Source: Chryseobacterium sp. T16E-39
GTDB lineage: Bacteria; Bacteroidota; Bacteroidia; Flavobacteriales; Weeksellaceae
Assembly: GCF_002216065.1 (NCBI RefSeq)
Contig: NZ_CP022282.1
Coordinates: forward strand, 3,224,001 to 3,288,000
DNA length: 64,000 nucleotides
Direction of reading: 5' to 3'
Shown: positions 43,422 to 52,357 of the stretch, in pieces
How positions within the stretch are numbered: the stretch's first letter is position 1
Layout: every line of letters begins with the position of its first letter
Translations under genes and position numbers: made by a program
The notes under the pieces: generated by a model
Databases searched by the model: none
What the model was told of the DNA's origin: nothing
Seen by the model: only the letters and a program-made list of their open reading frames with translations

Positions 43422-43923
43422 TTTTTACGAAACAGAAAGACTGATCCTTCGTCCGATATCTTTGGAGGACGGAGCATTTATATTTGACCTTTATAACAGG
43501 CCAAAATTTATCCAGTTTATTGGAGACCGTAACCTTAAAAACATTTCTGATGCTGAAGAGTATATCAAAAATAGATTTCTTCCTCAGCTGGAGAATTTAG
43601 GATTCGGAAACTACCTTGTTGTGACTAAAGATAAAAATGAAAAAGTAGGCGCTGTTGGAATTTTTGAACGCGAGGGGCTTGATGTTGTCGATATTGGATT
43701 CTCTCTACTGGATGAATTCGAGGGAAAAGGATATGCGTATGAAGCAGCTGTAAAGGTTAAATCTATCGGAATGGATGAATTTGGATTGAAAAAAATCTCT
43801 GCCATTACTTCAAAGGATAATTTTTCTTCCCAGAAATTGATTGAGAAACTAGGATTAAAGTTTCAAAAACACATAACTCTTCCTAATGATAGTGAAGAAC
43901 TCAGATACTACGAGACCGAGTAG
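43390..43923 (+). CDS. GNAT acetyltransferase, RimJ/RimL type
   Basis: 177 residues from ATG 43390. A TTG at 43366 would extend it by eight Lys-rich residues and is less likely. TERLILRPISLEDGAFIFDLYN is the RimJ-like start. VGAVGIFEREGLDVVDIGFSLLDEFEGKGYAYEAA and KISAITSKDNFSSQKLIEKLGLK form the acetyl-CoA region. The substrate is unknown. The start overlaps the preceding gene by 32 bp. Confidence 0.85.
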   Translation: MSLKNQVKENSFYETERLILRPISLEDGAFIFDLYNRPKFIQFIGDRNLKNISDAEEYIKNRFLPQLENLGFGNYLVVTKDKNEKVGAVGIFEREGLDVVDIGFSLLDEFEGKGYAYEAAVKVKSIGMDEFGLKKISAITSKDNFSSQKLIEKLGLKFQKHITLPNDSEELRYYETE

Positions 43924-44012
43924 ATTGGTAACAAATAACACAAATCTCTAAACTAAACAAAGGTATTTAATGCAGTTGTTAGTGAAAAGATTTGTGTTAT
44001 TTGTCTTAAAAA

Positions 44013-44462
44013 TTATCCCTCCAGAATTTGATCGGCTGCAGTCTTTGAGGTAACCTTTTCAATAACTCTTGTACAGATTCCTTTTTCATCAAAAATAAAA
44101 GTGGTTCTTACAATTCCCATATAGGTTTTGCCGAACGTTTTTTTCTCCTGCCAAACACCAAATTTTTCAATAATATTACGGTTTTCATCTGCGATAAGAT
44201 CGTAAGGAAAAGCAAATTTGCTGTGAAAGTTTTTCTGTTTTTTTACGGAATCTCCGCTGATTCCTAAAAGCTGGAATCCTGCCTTCTTTAGCTGCGAATA
44301 ATTGTCGCTTAAATTGCAGGCTTCCACAGTACAAGTGGGGGTATTAGCCTGAGGATAAAAGAATATAACGAGCTTCTTTCCAATTAACTGGGATGAATTT
44401 ATCGTTTCTCCATCCTGATTAGTTCCTTCAAATTCCGGTAATTTGTCTCCTACTTTCAGCAT
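44013..44462 (-). CDS. bcp: Peroxiredoxin, Bcp/PrxQ type
   Basis: 149 residues. Reduces peroxides. The peroxidatic C44 in YPQANTPTCTVEAC has its resolving partner C49 five residues on. LLGISGDSVKKQKNFHSKF and LIADENRNIIEKFGVW are typical. It is divergent from nth with a 32-bp gap. Confidence 0.95.
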   Translation of the reverse strand: MLKVGDKLPEFEGTNQDGETINSSQLIGKKLVIFFYPQANTPTCTVEACNLSDNYSQLKKAGFQLLGISGDSVKKQKNFHSKFAFPYDLIADENRNIIEKFGVWQEKKTFGKTYMGIVRTTFIFDEKGICTRVIEKVTSKTAADQILEG

Positions 44463-44468
44463 AATGTT

Positions 44469-44476
44469 TATTTTTG
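44469..44476 (+). promoter_or_regulatory. Putative -7 box (TATTTTTG) for nth
   Basis: An exact TAnnTTTG match, 18 bp before the nth ATG. A short leader would result. Confidence 0.4.
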
Positions 44477-44494
44477 TTCAAATTTAGTGGTTAA

Positions 44495-45115
44495 ATGACA
44501 AAAAAGCAAAGAGCTGAACTTGTTCAGCTTGAATTAGAAAAATTATATCCTGAAGTTCCCATTCCTTTAGCACATACTGACGCTTATACGTTGATGGTTG
44601 CCGTAGCGCTTTCTGCACAGACAACAGATAAGAAGGTGAATGAAGTAACACCCGAGCTATTTAAAGTGGCAGGAACTCCAGAAAAGATGGCTAAGCTTGA
44701 AGTTTCAGAGATTAAAGAGCTCATCAAAGAGATTGGACTTTCCAATACAAAAGCAAAAAACCTGAAAAGAATGGCCGAACTTTTACTGGAAAGACATAAT
44801 GGAGTGGTTCCTCAGACATATGAAGAATTAGAGGCATTACCTGGTGTCGGACATAAAACAGCTTCTGTAGTAATGAGTCAGGGGTTTGGGTTTCCTGCAT
44901 TTCCGGTAGATACACATATTCACAGGCTAATGACCCAATGGAAGCTTACTTCCGGGAAAAATGTAGTTGAAACCGAAAAAGATGCCAAAAATATTTGGAA
45001 AGAGGGGGTATGGAACAAACTTCATCTCCAGATCATCTTCTATGGAAGGGAATATTCTCCCGCGAGAGGAAAAGGAGAGAAGGATTTTATTACAAAGATG
45101 ATGTTTGAAAAGTAA
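44495..45115 (+). CDS. nth: Endonuclease III (DNA glycosylase/AP lyase), without the Fe-S cluster
   Basis: 206 residues. Removes oxidised pyrimidines. The helix-hairpin-helix ELEALPGVGHKTASVVMSQ carries catalytic K121, and FPVDTHIHRLM carries D139. E. coli Nth ends with a Cys-x6-Cys-x2-Cys-x5-Cys loop holding a [4Fe-4S] cluster. Here the C-terminus reads REYSPARGKGEKDFITKMM with no cysteine at all, so the cluster is absent. The stop abuts the next gene (tail to tail). Confidence 0.92.
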   Translation: MTKKQRAELVQLELEKLYPEVPIPLAHTDAYTLMVAVALSAQTTDKKVNEVTPELFKVAGTPEKMAKLEVSEIKELIKEIGLSNTKAKNLKRMAELLLERHNGVVPQTYEELEALPGVGHKTASVVMSQGFGFPAFPVDTHIHRLMTQWKLTSGKNVVETEKDAKNIWKEGVWNKLHLQIIFYGREYSPARGKGEKDFITKMMFEK

Positions 45116-45562
45116 TTAGTTGTCCAGTAGCCTTCTGTGATAATTAATTTGACCCAAATGATAACTCAAATGTCCCATTAAATGAATCAGAAAATACTCA
45201 GTGGTCATCTTATACCCTAAAGGCTCGAGAGGATAAGCTTTTTGGAGATCGGATTCTGTTAATTGATCAAGGGAAGATTGTACAATATCAATTGTACTTT
45301 CTATTTGACGAATGAGTTCAGTACGTGGAATATCTTTTAATGAAAATTCAAGTTCTCTGTTCCTTACATATCCAGAGTTTCCAAGTATTGCCCCCACAAA
45401 GTGACAGAGGTTTCCAGCTAAATGTAACGAAAGGTTTCCAGCAGAATTTGAAATACTTTTATCGGTCTTCCAGATTGATTCTTCGTTTTGATACGCTTCA
45501 ATTTCTGTTTTTAATTTATTTAAATCTCTGATAAAAAGAGATTGTAGTGATTCTGTTATCAT
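45116..45562 (-). CDS. DinB-family protein
   Basis: 148 residues forming a four-helix bundle. LSLHLAGNLCHFVGAILG and HLMGHLSYHLGQINYHRR place the metal-binding histidines on helices 2 and 4, as in DinB/YfiT-like proteins. The biological role is unknown, with thiol transfer suggested for relatives. Its stop touches the nth stop with no gap between convergent genes. Confidence 0.85.
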   Translation of the reverse strand: MITESLQSLFIRDLNKLKTEIEAYQNEESIWKTDKSISNSAGNLSLHLAGNLCHFVGAILGNSGYVRNRELEFSLKDIPRTELIRQIESTIDIVQSSLDQLTESDLQKAYPLEPLGYKMTTEYFLIHLMGHLSYHLGQINYHRRLLDN

Positions 45563-45704
45563 TTTTTATTTAATCAAAATTTTATTTGAGGATAACTGTT
45601 GGTATAATGGCTTAGTTGTTATGAATTTTACTTTTCTTAAAGTCTTAGGATCAGTATCTTTATCTAAAATATTCCTTGTTTTATTTAAAATATAAATGTA
45701 AAAT

Positions 45705-45733
45705 AAAAAAGCCACAAAAATCAATTTGTGGCC
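45705..45733 (-). terminator. Terminator of the DUF885 peptidase gene
   Basis: An 8-bp GC-containing stem (GCCACAAA at 45711-45718 with TTTGTGGC at 45725-45732) is followed on the minus strand by TTTTTTATTTT. Confidence 0.75.
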
Positions 45734-45750
45734 TTCATATTTTGTTTAAA

Positions 45751-47547
45751 TTACTTCTGCTTTTTCGCCCAAAGCTCCATTTTTCTGTTTAAAACATCTA
45801 AAGGAAGACAGCCCTGGCTCAATACTTCATCATGGAAGCTGGCAAGGTTGAATTTCTTTCCAAGTTGTTTTTGATACTGATCCCTCAATTCTCGTATTCT
45901 TAAAGATCCAATTTTGTATCCTAAAGCCTGACCAGGCATTGCCATATATCTTTCTACTTCTGCTGTAGCTCCTGCCTCGTCATAAGAGATATTACTTAAA
46001 AAGTATTTGATTGCCTCTTCTCTGGTCATTTTTCCTGTATGTAAACCAGTATCAACAACAAGTCTTACCGCTCTCAACATTTGGTCACTTAAATACCCCA
46101 TTTTTTGATAAGGATCGGTGTATAACCCAAATTCAGGACCTAAAGTCTCGCAGTAATGTGCCCAGCCTTCTCCGTAAGCTCCAAACCATCCGAATCTCAT
46201 GAACTTTGGCAGTTTTGTGTTTTCCTGCTGAAGAGAAACCTGATAGTGATGCCCCGGAATGGCTTCATGTAAGAAAAGAGATTCCATTCCAGAAGTAACA
46301 TTGAACTTGGCAGGATCGGGAAGAGGGACATAAAAGATACCTGGTCTTTTGCCATCAGGAGTTCCCGGAGTATACTCTGCACTTGCACTTGCCTCTCTGA
46401 ACTTCTCCGTCTGCCTGATCTCGAATTTTGTTTTCGGGGTTACATTGAACATGGTTTTTAGCTTCGGAGTAATTTTAGATAAAATCCCATTAAAACCTGC
46501 TAAAACTTCTTTTGACGTTTTGTAAGGCATTGCCTTAGGATCTGTTTTGACAAACGTTATAAATTGTTCCAGACTTCCTGTGAATCCAACCTGTTGCTTT
46601 ACTTTTTCCATTTCGGTACGAAGCATAGCCACTTGCTGAAGTCCAATTTTATTGATTTCTTCAGGAGATTTGTTGGTTGTGGTCCAGCTTTTTACATAGT
46701 ATTGATAGATTTCGTTTCCTTTAGGTAGACTGTTGTAACCATCTGTGTCCCTTCCTTTAGGAAGATATTCCTTTTCTAAAAAGGTGCCCATTTTAGTATA
46801 GGCAGGAATGATTTTTTTCAAAATAGCCTCCTTATAAAGGGCTGTAAATTTTTCTCTCTGAGATTGTGAGAAATCTTTTGGAAATTTTTTAATAGGCCCA
46901 TAGAAGATATTCTTTTCGAAATCCGGGGTAATGATTTCTTCAGCTTTCATCTGTGGGATCATTTTTACGATAAGCTTTTTAGGAAGAACTATTTTATTAT
47001 TAATCCCTTCTTTGAAGTTTTCAATGGCGCTATCCATCCATAAAGGGAATTTATTCATTCTTTGTAGCCAGTCAGTATAATCTTTTTCTGTTTTGAATGG
47101 CTGACTTCCTTCACCACTTCCAAATAAAGGGAAATTTAGAGGCAGACCTGTAAATTGGCTGAATGGGATATATTCGGGATGGTAGGCGTAAGCTTCAATT
47201 TTATCTTTTAGGGTGTAATCTAATACATCATAAACGACTTTGTCTTCATCTGAAAGACTTTTATAATCCACTTTATCTAACTGATTTTGAATTGAATTGT
47301 AAAAGGCAATTTCTCCTGAAATAAAATCTTTATCGATATTGATGGATAGTTGGTCGTTATATCTGGTATCTCCCTGCGAAGTAGCATCTAGTGGATACAG
47401 TTTCAAATATTGTTCATAATAATTTGACGCAATCGAATCAAGATTGGTGGGCGTTACCTTTGTGAGGGGAGAATCGGACTTTTTACAAGACATAAGGCCT
47501 ACAGTCAGGCCCAGACATAAAATACTTTTAGACAAAACGTTTTTCAT
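45751..47547 (-). CDS. DUF885-family lipoprotein, probable metallopeptidase
   Basis: 598 residues. The signal ILCLGLTVGLMSC gives a lipidated Cys. The HExxxGH segment HEAIPGHHYQVS is the predicted zinc site. YGEGWAHYCETLG follows, and the protein ends WAKKQK. DUF885 proteins resemble M32/M3-type metallopeptidases and are usually envelope anchored. It is monocistronic and followed by a clear terminator. Confidence 0.88.
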   Translation of the reverse strand: MKNVLSKSILCLGLTVGLMSCKKSDSPLTKVTPTNLDSIASNYYEQYLKLYPLDATSQGDTRYNDQLSINIDKDFISGEIAFYNSIQNQLDKVDYKSLSDEDKVVYDVLDYTLKDKIEAYAYHPEYIPFSQFTGLPLNFPLFGSGEGSQPFKTEKDYTDWLQRMNKFPLWMDSAIENFKEGINNKIVLPKKLIVKMIPQMKAEEIITPDFEKNIFYGPIKKFPKDFSQSQREKFTALYKEAILKKIIPAYTKMGTFLEKEYLPKGRDTDGYNSLPKGNEIYQYYVKSWTTTNKSPEEINKIGLQQVAMLRTEMEKVKQQVGFTGSLEQFITFVKTDPKAMPYKTSKEVLAGFNGILSKITPKLKTMFNVTPKTKFEIRQTEKFREASASAEYTPGTPDGKRPGIFYVPLPDPAKFNVTSGMESLFLHEAIPGHHYQVSLQQENTKLPKFMRFGWFGAYGEGWAHYCETLGPEFGLYTDPYQKMGYLSDQMLRAVRLVVDTGLHTGKMTREEAIKYFLSNISYDEAGATAEVERYMAMPGQALGYKIGSLRIRELRDQYQKQLGKKFNLASFHDEVLSQGCLPLDVLNRKMELWAKKQK

Positions 47548-47659
47548 TTCAGAATCTTTATAAAAACAAAAGTAAGTAATATTGGAAAACTAAATTGAGA
47601 CGGATCGCTGATTTTAGAAAAATAATTTTCAAAATATTTTTCAAATTCAATCTATTTTT

Positions 47660-47667
47660 TATCTTTG
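47660..47667 (+). promoter_or_regulatory. Putative -7 box (TATCTTTG) for the 153-aa acidic protein
   Basis: An exact TAnnTTTG match, 48 bp before the ATG at 47716. Confidence 0.4.
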
Positions 47668-47715
47668 CTTAAAACATTTAACAATCATATTATTACAGCT
47701 CTTTTTTAAGAAATA

Positions 47716-48177
47716 ATGAAAGGGATTTTAAAAATTTACCATCCGGACGAAACATTAAAATACAATATAAGAAGCACTTATTGCAAGGCTATTTATAGTA
47801 ATCAGCAACATTTCCTTGAAGTTGAGGTCATTACGGATGATGGCTTGGATCACGTAGACGATGATTCTTTACAGTATAACTTTCCACAACTTTCAATGGA
47901 AGTTTTCGATTTTCCAATAGATTCTGCGGATATTGAAGGAAAAACAATTAGAATCAATGATTCTGATGAAGAAACTTACACAGAGGTAGATCTATTTGAT
48001 GATGAAGACGCCTTTATCTATGATAATGAGCTCTTATTTGAGAAAAATGAAGAAGGAGAATTGGAACTGATCTGGAAAGGAACCATTGATGATTTCTATA
48101 CGGGATCAGATACCCCCATTGCTTTCAGGCTTAAATGCGAATTTAAACAGGATAATATTGAGGTAGACGAAGATTAA
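47716..48177 (+). CDS. Acidic hypothetical protein
   Basis: 153 residues, pI clearly acidic, with no signal peptide or membrane helix. The start MKGILKIYHPDETLKYNIRS and the beta-rich middle (HFLEVEVITDDGLDHVDDD) suggest a small soluble fold. No family is recognised. A weak hairpin (about 48205-48241) follows. Confidence 0.75.
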   Translation: MKGILKIYHPDETLKYNIRSTYCKAIYSNQQHFLEVEVITDDGLDHVDDDSLQYNFPQLSMEVFDFPIDSADIEGKTIRINDSDEETYTEVDLFDDEDAFIYDNELLFEKNEEGELELIWKGTIDDFYTGSDTPIAFRLKCEFKQDNIEVDED

Positions 48178-48314
48178 AATCGGTCTTATTCAATCCTTTA
48201 TATTCAAATTTCTTTTCAAATTCTTTTTGGAAAGAAATTTGCTATTTATGTCTCGGTGGAAAAATTTAAGTTGTTTTTAAGCATTTTTTAAGACACGAAT
48301 TGATAATATTCCAT

Positions 48315-48322
48315 TACTTTTG
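48315..48322 (+). promoter_or_regulatory. Putative -7 box (TACTTTTG) for exbB
   Basis: An exact TAnnTTTG match, 32 bp before the exbB ATG. Confidence 0.4.
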
Positions 48323-48354
48323 TCGTTTAAAATCATTATAAAATATTCACATTA

Positions 48355-49059
48355 ATGCTGTTAACGGAACTTACTCAGATCTTATTTGCGCAAATTGCAA
48401 CACCCGCAGTTGCCACAGACAACTTAGAATTTTCATTTTGGAATATCATGTTCCACGGAGGGGCTTTCGCTAAAATAGTGATGGTTACCGTGTTACTACT
48501 TGGTGTGTTTTCGGTATATCTGTTTTTTGAGCGTTTTTTCTTTATTAAAAGATTGTCTTCAAAGACGGATTCCAATTTTATGAATAATATCGAAGACTTT
48601 ATTAAAGAAGGAAAAATTGAGTCGGCAGTGGATTATTGCAGAAGACAAAATTCTCCGGAAGGAAGGATATTGGAAAAAGGGATTTCAAGATTGGGAAGAC
48701 CTGTTTCAGATATTGTAAGCGCAATGGAGTCACAGGCTCAGGTAGAAGTAGCAAATATGGAAAAAAATCTTAACCTTTTAGCTGTGGTACCGAGTATTGC
48801 GCCGATGTTGGGACTTTTAGGAACAGTTATTGGGATGATCATTGCCTTCTTTAATTTGTCTCATGCGACAGGGTCTTTCTCTCCAAAAACACTTTCGGAA
48901 GGGATCTATACAGCTTTGGGGCAAACGGCTGTTGGTTTGGCAGTAGCTATTCCGGCTAACTTTTTCTACAATATACTATTAACAAGAATTGATAAATTTG
49001 TTCTGAAAGCTCAGAATATGTCGGGTGAATTTTTAGACCTTATCAATAAACCTTTATAA
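48355..49059 (+). CDS. exbB: ExbB/TolQ/MotA-family proton-channel protein
   Basis: 234 residues and three membrane helices. The first helix (about 38-58) is followed by a cytoplasmic loop. AVVPSIAPMLGLLGTVIGMIIAFFNL and EGIYTALGQTAVGLAVAIPANFFYNILL are the family's core helices. With ExbD it forms the proton-driven motor that energises TonB. The ExbD and TonB-like genes follow directly. Confidence 0.93.
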   Translation: MLLTELTQILFAQIATPAVATDNLEFSFWNIMFHGGAFAKIVMVTVLLLGVFSVYLFFERFFFIKRLSSKTDSNFMNNIEDFIKEGKIESAVDYCRRQNSPEGRILEKGISRLGRPVSDIVSAMESQAQVEVANMEKNLNLLAVVPSIAPMLGLLGTVIGMIIAFFNLSHATGSFSPKTLSEGIYTALGQTAVGLAVAIPANFFYNILLTRIDKFVLKAQNMSGEFLDLINKPL

Positions 49060-49152
49060 ATCTTTCTTATGAAATCGTCATCAAAAGAAACTTCATTTGT
49101 AAGAATTAATTGAGCGATTCCATCTGACCATTAAAAATATTAGAATAAACAG

Positions 49153-49551
49153 ATGAAAATTCAAAGAAGAAATAAAGCAAATCCGGAATTTAGTTTAGCA
49201 GCAATGACTGATGTTATTTTGCTTATGCTAATCTTCTTTATGATAACGTCTTCAGCTGCCAATCAAAGTGCGATTGATGTAAATTTGCCAAAAACGACTA
49301 CTGCTGACGATAATATACCCAATCCACTTACGGTAACAATTAAACCTGATGGAACTTATTATATTGATGATAAGCTTGTTGCCAGAGAACAGCTTGAACA
49401 GGCAATCGTTAATAACCTGACAAATCAAACGAATAAGTCTTTTACAATTAGGGCGGATGAAAATACACTGCATAAAGATGTTGTTTTTGCAATGGAAATT
49501 GCAGAGAAATACAAGTTTAATATTGCTCTTGCAACTGTTAAAGATAAATAA
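49153..49551 (+). CDS. exbD: ExbD/TolR-family protein
   Basis: 132 residues. One N-terminal membrane helix (AMTDVILLMLIFFMITSSA) contains the functional Asp. The periplasmic domain has DVNLPKTT, VTIKPDGTYYIDDKLV and DKSFTIRADENTLHKDVV-like segments. It is part of the ExbB-ExbD-TonB energy system. Confidence 0.92.
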   Translation: MKIQRRNKANPEFSLAAMTDVILLMLIFFMITSSAANQSAIDVNLPKTTTADDNIPNPLTVTIKPDGTYYIDDKLVAREQLEQAIVNNLTNQTNKSFTIRADENTLHKDVVFAMEIAEKYKFNIALATVKDK

Positions 49552-49578
49552 ACCGGATACTGGTAAGTATTAAAAATA

Positions 49579-50460
49579 ATGAAAAGCTATAGTGTAGACA
49601 AAAACGAGGAAACCCGTGATCGGATAAAAAGTGGAATACTTTCTATTTTAGTCTGGTCTGCAATCCTGCTTTTTGTTTTTCTTTATAAGTTAAAACCGGA
49701 TCAGAATAAGGAGCCCGAAGTGGTGACGACGATGCTGGTCAACTTTGGAGATAACCGTAATGGAAAAGGGATTGAAGAACCTGCAGAGCAGGAGGGCAGC
49801 TTAGCATCCAAAACAGAAGAGGTAACTCCTGAACCTGTGGAGGCTGTTGTTCCTGAGACCAAAACAGTAGTAAAGCCGGAACCAAAGACTGAAACTAAAA
49901 AATCAGAACCAAAAGAAAAGGTAATAACCGGAAACAGTAAAAAAACAAGTGTCCCTAAAAAGGAAGAATCAAAGTCTAATAAAAAAGAAACGACAAGCGC
50001 TTCGGCTTCTAAAAATAATAAAAAAAGTTCTGGTACAACCGCTAATTCTAAAACCGGAAACGGAGATGGAAAAGGCAATGCTGCTATCGGAAATCTTATA
50101 AAAGGAAGAGGGACAAAGGCTGGTAGTCAAGGCACGGGGACGGGTGTTGGAAACAATGGAGATCCTCTAGGGGGAGACGGTAATGGAGACAGTAAAGTCG
50201 GAATCGACAGAAAGCTGATTGGTTACATACCGGGAACAATGGGCAGAGGAGGAGCACAGCCACAGCATAGTTGTACAGCAAGCGGATCCGTTACTGTTGC
50301 CTATACAGTAGATAAAGCAGGAAATGTAGTCTCTGCAAGAAGAGTAGGTGGGATATCAGATCCATGCGTTTCTTCAACCTCAGTGGCTTGGGTGAAAAAA
50401 TATGTAAAAGCTGAAAAGGCAAGTACATCATCAACGGGAAGTTATAAGATTACATTCTAA
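49579..50460 (+). CDS. TonB-like energy transducer
   Basis: 293 residues. One N-terminal helix (GILSILVWSAILLFVFLYKL) is followed by a Pro/Glu/Lys-rich spacer (EVTPEPVEAVVPETKTVVKPEP) and a Ser/Gly/Asn-rich stretch. The C-terminal domain (GSVTVAYTVDKAGNVVSARRVGG to the end) is TonB-like. It completes the operon with exbB and exbD. A bidirectional terminator follows. Confidence 0.88.
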   Translation: MKSYSVDKNEETRDRIKSGILSILVWSAILLFVFLYKLKPDQNKEPEVVTTMLVNFGDNRNGKGIEEPAEQEGSLASKTEEVTPEPVEAVVPETKTVVKPEPKTETKKSEPKEKVITGNSKKTSVPKKEESKSNKKETTSASASKNNKKSSGTTANSKTGNGDGKGNAAIGNLIKGRGTKAGSQGTGTGVGNNGDPLGGDGNGDSKVGIDRKLIGYIPGTMGRGGAQPQHSCTASGSVTVAYTVDKAGNVVSARRVGGISDPCVSSTSVAWVKKYVKAEKASTSSTGSYKITF

Positions 50461-50465
50461 AATAC

Positions 50466-50492
50466 AAAAGCACTTTATTCAAGTGCTTTTTT
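50466..50492. terminator. Bidirectional terminator after the TonB-like gene
   Basis: A 10-bp stem (AAAAGCACTT at 50466-50475 with AAGTGCTTTT at 50481-50490) has a TATTC loop and a T-tail. It covers the stop of the minus-strand gene at 50475. Confidence 0.85.
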
Positions 50493-50867
50493 TATTTCAT
50501 TAATTCTGTTGATAATGGGAAGGGCAAAAATTCCGCTGGTCTGGAGATACAATTCGTAAAATGTTTTTGCTTTATCCAGAAAATTGTGATTGTTCGTTTC
50601 TTTTCCTTTAAAATAGAAAAGATTTCCAAGCATTTCGTAGTAATCTTTATGATCTCTCTCTTGCCTTTCATTAACGATCTCTATTATTTCCTCTTTTGAT
50701 TTTGATGATATTTCGACAAAGTCTATCTTGAAGATATCCTTCATTAAAGAATCAAAATCAAGTTCTTTTTGCATTAAACTTTCTTCGGGTTTGTCTAGAA
50801 TAAGTTTTTCCAATGCCTGTGTTAATTGACGAATCAATCGCAAGGTGAATTCTTTATCTGTAATCAT
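50475..50867 (-). CDS. Small helical hypothetical protein
   Basis: 130 residues, all-helical, cytoplasmic. FTLRLIRQLTQALEKLILDKPEESLMQKELDFDSL and NFLDKAKTFYELYLQTSGIFALPIINRINEIKKALE resemble TPR-like helices. No function is known. It lies downstream of the SpmAB gene by 36 bp and probably shares its transcript. Confidence 0.75.
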   Translation of the reverse strand: MITDKEFTLRLIRQLTQALEKLILDKPEESLMQKELDFDSLMKDIFKIDFVEISSKSKEEIIEIVNERQERDHKDYYEMLGNLFYFKGKETNNHNFLDKAKTFYELYLQTSGIFALPIINRINEIKKALE

Positions 50868-50903
50868 TTCTTTTGATTTTGTTGTTCAATTTTTTTTTAA
50901 ATG

Positions 50904-52307
50904 CTAGGCGAAAAATAAATAAGCTAACGCAATAGATGTAATAACGCCTACTAGATCCGCCAGAAGCATAGCAATAACAGCATATCTGGTGTTTTTAACG
51001 GCTACGGCTCCAAAATAAACTGCAATGACGTAAAAGGTCGTATCTGAGCTTCCTTGAAGGACTGCAGCAAGCTTTCCTTGAAAACTATCAGCTCCGAAAG
51101 TGGACATGGTGTCAACCATCATTCCTCTGGCTCCTGAACCCGAAAGCGGTTTTATTAATGCCGTTGGTAGTCCATCTACAAATCTGGCATCTAAATTAGC
51201 CATGTTGGCTACCCATTTCATTCCGTCAATAATAACATCAAAAACACCTGAAGTTCTGAGAAGTGAAATTGCTATTAACATTCCTACCAAATAAGGAATG
51301 ATTTTAACACAAGTGGTAAAGCCTTCTTTGGCTCCATCAATAAAGGCATCAAAAACATTGATCTTTTTGTAAACGGCTCCCAGTACTATTGCTAGGAAAA
51401 TAAATAAAATAAGTCCGTTACTTAAAACCTTGCTGAAAGTATCCAATTCATCCTTACTCAGTCGAACAAGATACAGAACTAATAGTCCGATAATAGCCGA
51501 AATTCCTCCAACATATGCAATTACTATTGGCCGCAGAAGATTGATCTTTTGATATAGAGAAACAATAATCATTGCAGCCAGTGTTGCAGTAAACGTAGCA
51601 ATCATGCATGGGAGAAAGATATCAGTCGGCGTTTTTGAACCCATTGAAGCTCTGATGGCTATAATAGAAACCGGGATCAGAGTCATTCCTCCTGCATGAA
51701 GACAAAGAAACATGATCTGAGAGTTGCTTGCGGTATCTTTGTTTGGATTTAATGTTTGCAAACTTTCCATTGCTTTCAGCCCGAATGGAGTTGCAGCATT
51801 GTCAAGCCCAAGAAGGTTTGCGCTGAAATTCATCAGCATATGACCAAATGCAGGATGGTTTTTTGGGATGTCAGGAAATAATTTTGAAAAGAATGGTTGG
51901 ATCAGTCTGCTTAATAAGTTAATTCCACCTGCTTTTTCAGCAATACTCATAAAACCCATAAATAAGGTCATAATACCAATCAATCCGAGACATATTTTGA
52001 CAGCTGTTTCTGCGGTTCCTATAACACCATCTGCTTCCTGTACGCGGTATACTTTAACCTCTTGTTTTATTGAATCTGTTTTATAATGAATTCTGTTATC
52101 GGCAAAGTCAGACTTCTTCATGAGACTGTCTTTAATGATCGGAGAGAGTGTATTCATTTTTTGTGAAGCAATCTGTACCGTATCTCCTCCTTTTCCAACA
52201 ACCATATCATTGAAAATAGTATTATAATGACTCGAAGAAATATATTTTATACTAGCGATAGCAATAGCGATAATAATAAAAGCGGACCAAATTCTGCTGA
52301 GAACCAT
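50904..52307 (-). CDS. SpmA-SpmB fusion (nucleoside-recognition/Gate-domain membrane protein)
   Basis: 467 residues with about 10 membrane helices. The N-terminal half is SpmA-like (LMNFSANLLGLDNAATPFGLKAME; LCLHAGGMTLIPVSIIAIRA). The C-terminal half is SpmB-like (LVGMLIAISLLRTSGVFD; LPTALIKPLSGSGARGMMVDTMS; GSSDTTFYVIAVYFGAVAVKNTRYA). In spore formers the two are separate spore-maturation proteins. This organism should not sporulate, so the fusion must serve another transport role. It begins an operon with the helical protein. Confidence 0.9.
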   Translation of the reverse strand: MVLSRIWSAFIIIAIAIASIKYISSSHYNTIFNDMVVGKGGDTVQIASQKMNTLSPIIKDSLMKKSDFADNRIHYKTDSIKQEVKVYRVQEADGVIGTAETAVKICLGLIGIMTLFMGFMSIAEKAGGINLLSRLIQPFFSKLFPDIPKNHPAFGHMLMNFSANLLGLDNAATPFGLKAMESLQTLNPNKDTASNSQIMFLCLHAGGMTLIPVSIIAIRASMGSKTPTDIFLPCMIATFTATLAAMIIVSLYQKINLLRPIVIAYVGGISAIIGLLVLYLVRLSKDELDTFSKVLSNGLILFIFLAIVLGAVYKKINVFDAFIDGAKEGFTTCVKIIPYLVGMLIAISLLRTSGVFDVIIDGMKWVANMANLDARFVDGLPTALIKPLSGSGARGMMVDTMSTFGADSFQGKLAAVLQGSSDTTFYVIAVYFGAVAVKNTRYAVIAMLLADLVGVITSIALAYLFFA

Positions 52308-52357
52308 CTGTTTGAATTAAATTTTAGAAAAGATAATAAATTAAATGTTATGAAAAG

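Noticed and set aside
49701..50078. Open frame of 125 residues on the minus strand inside the TonB-like gene
   Set aside because: It is a mirror of the Pro/Lys/Glu-rich spacer of the plus-strand protein. It has no family motif.
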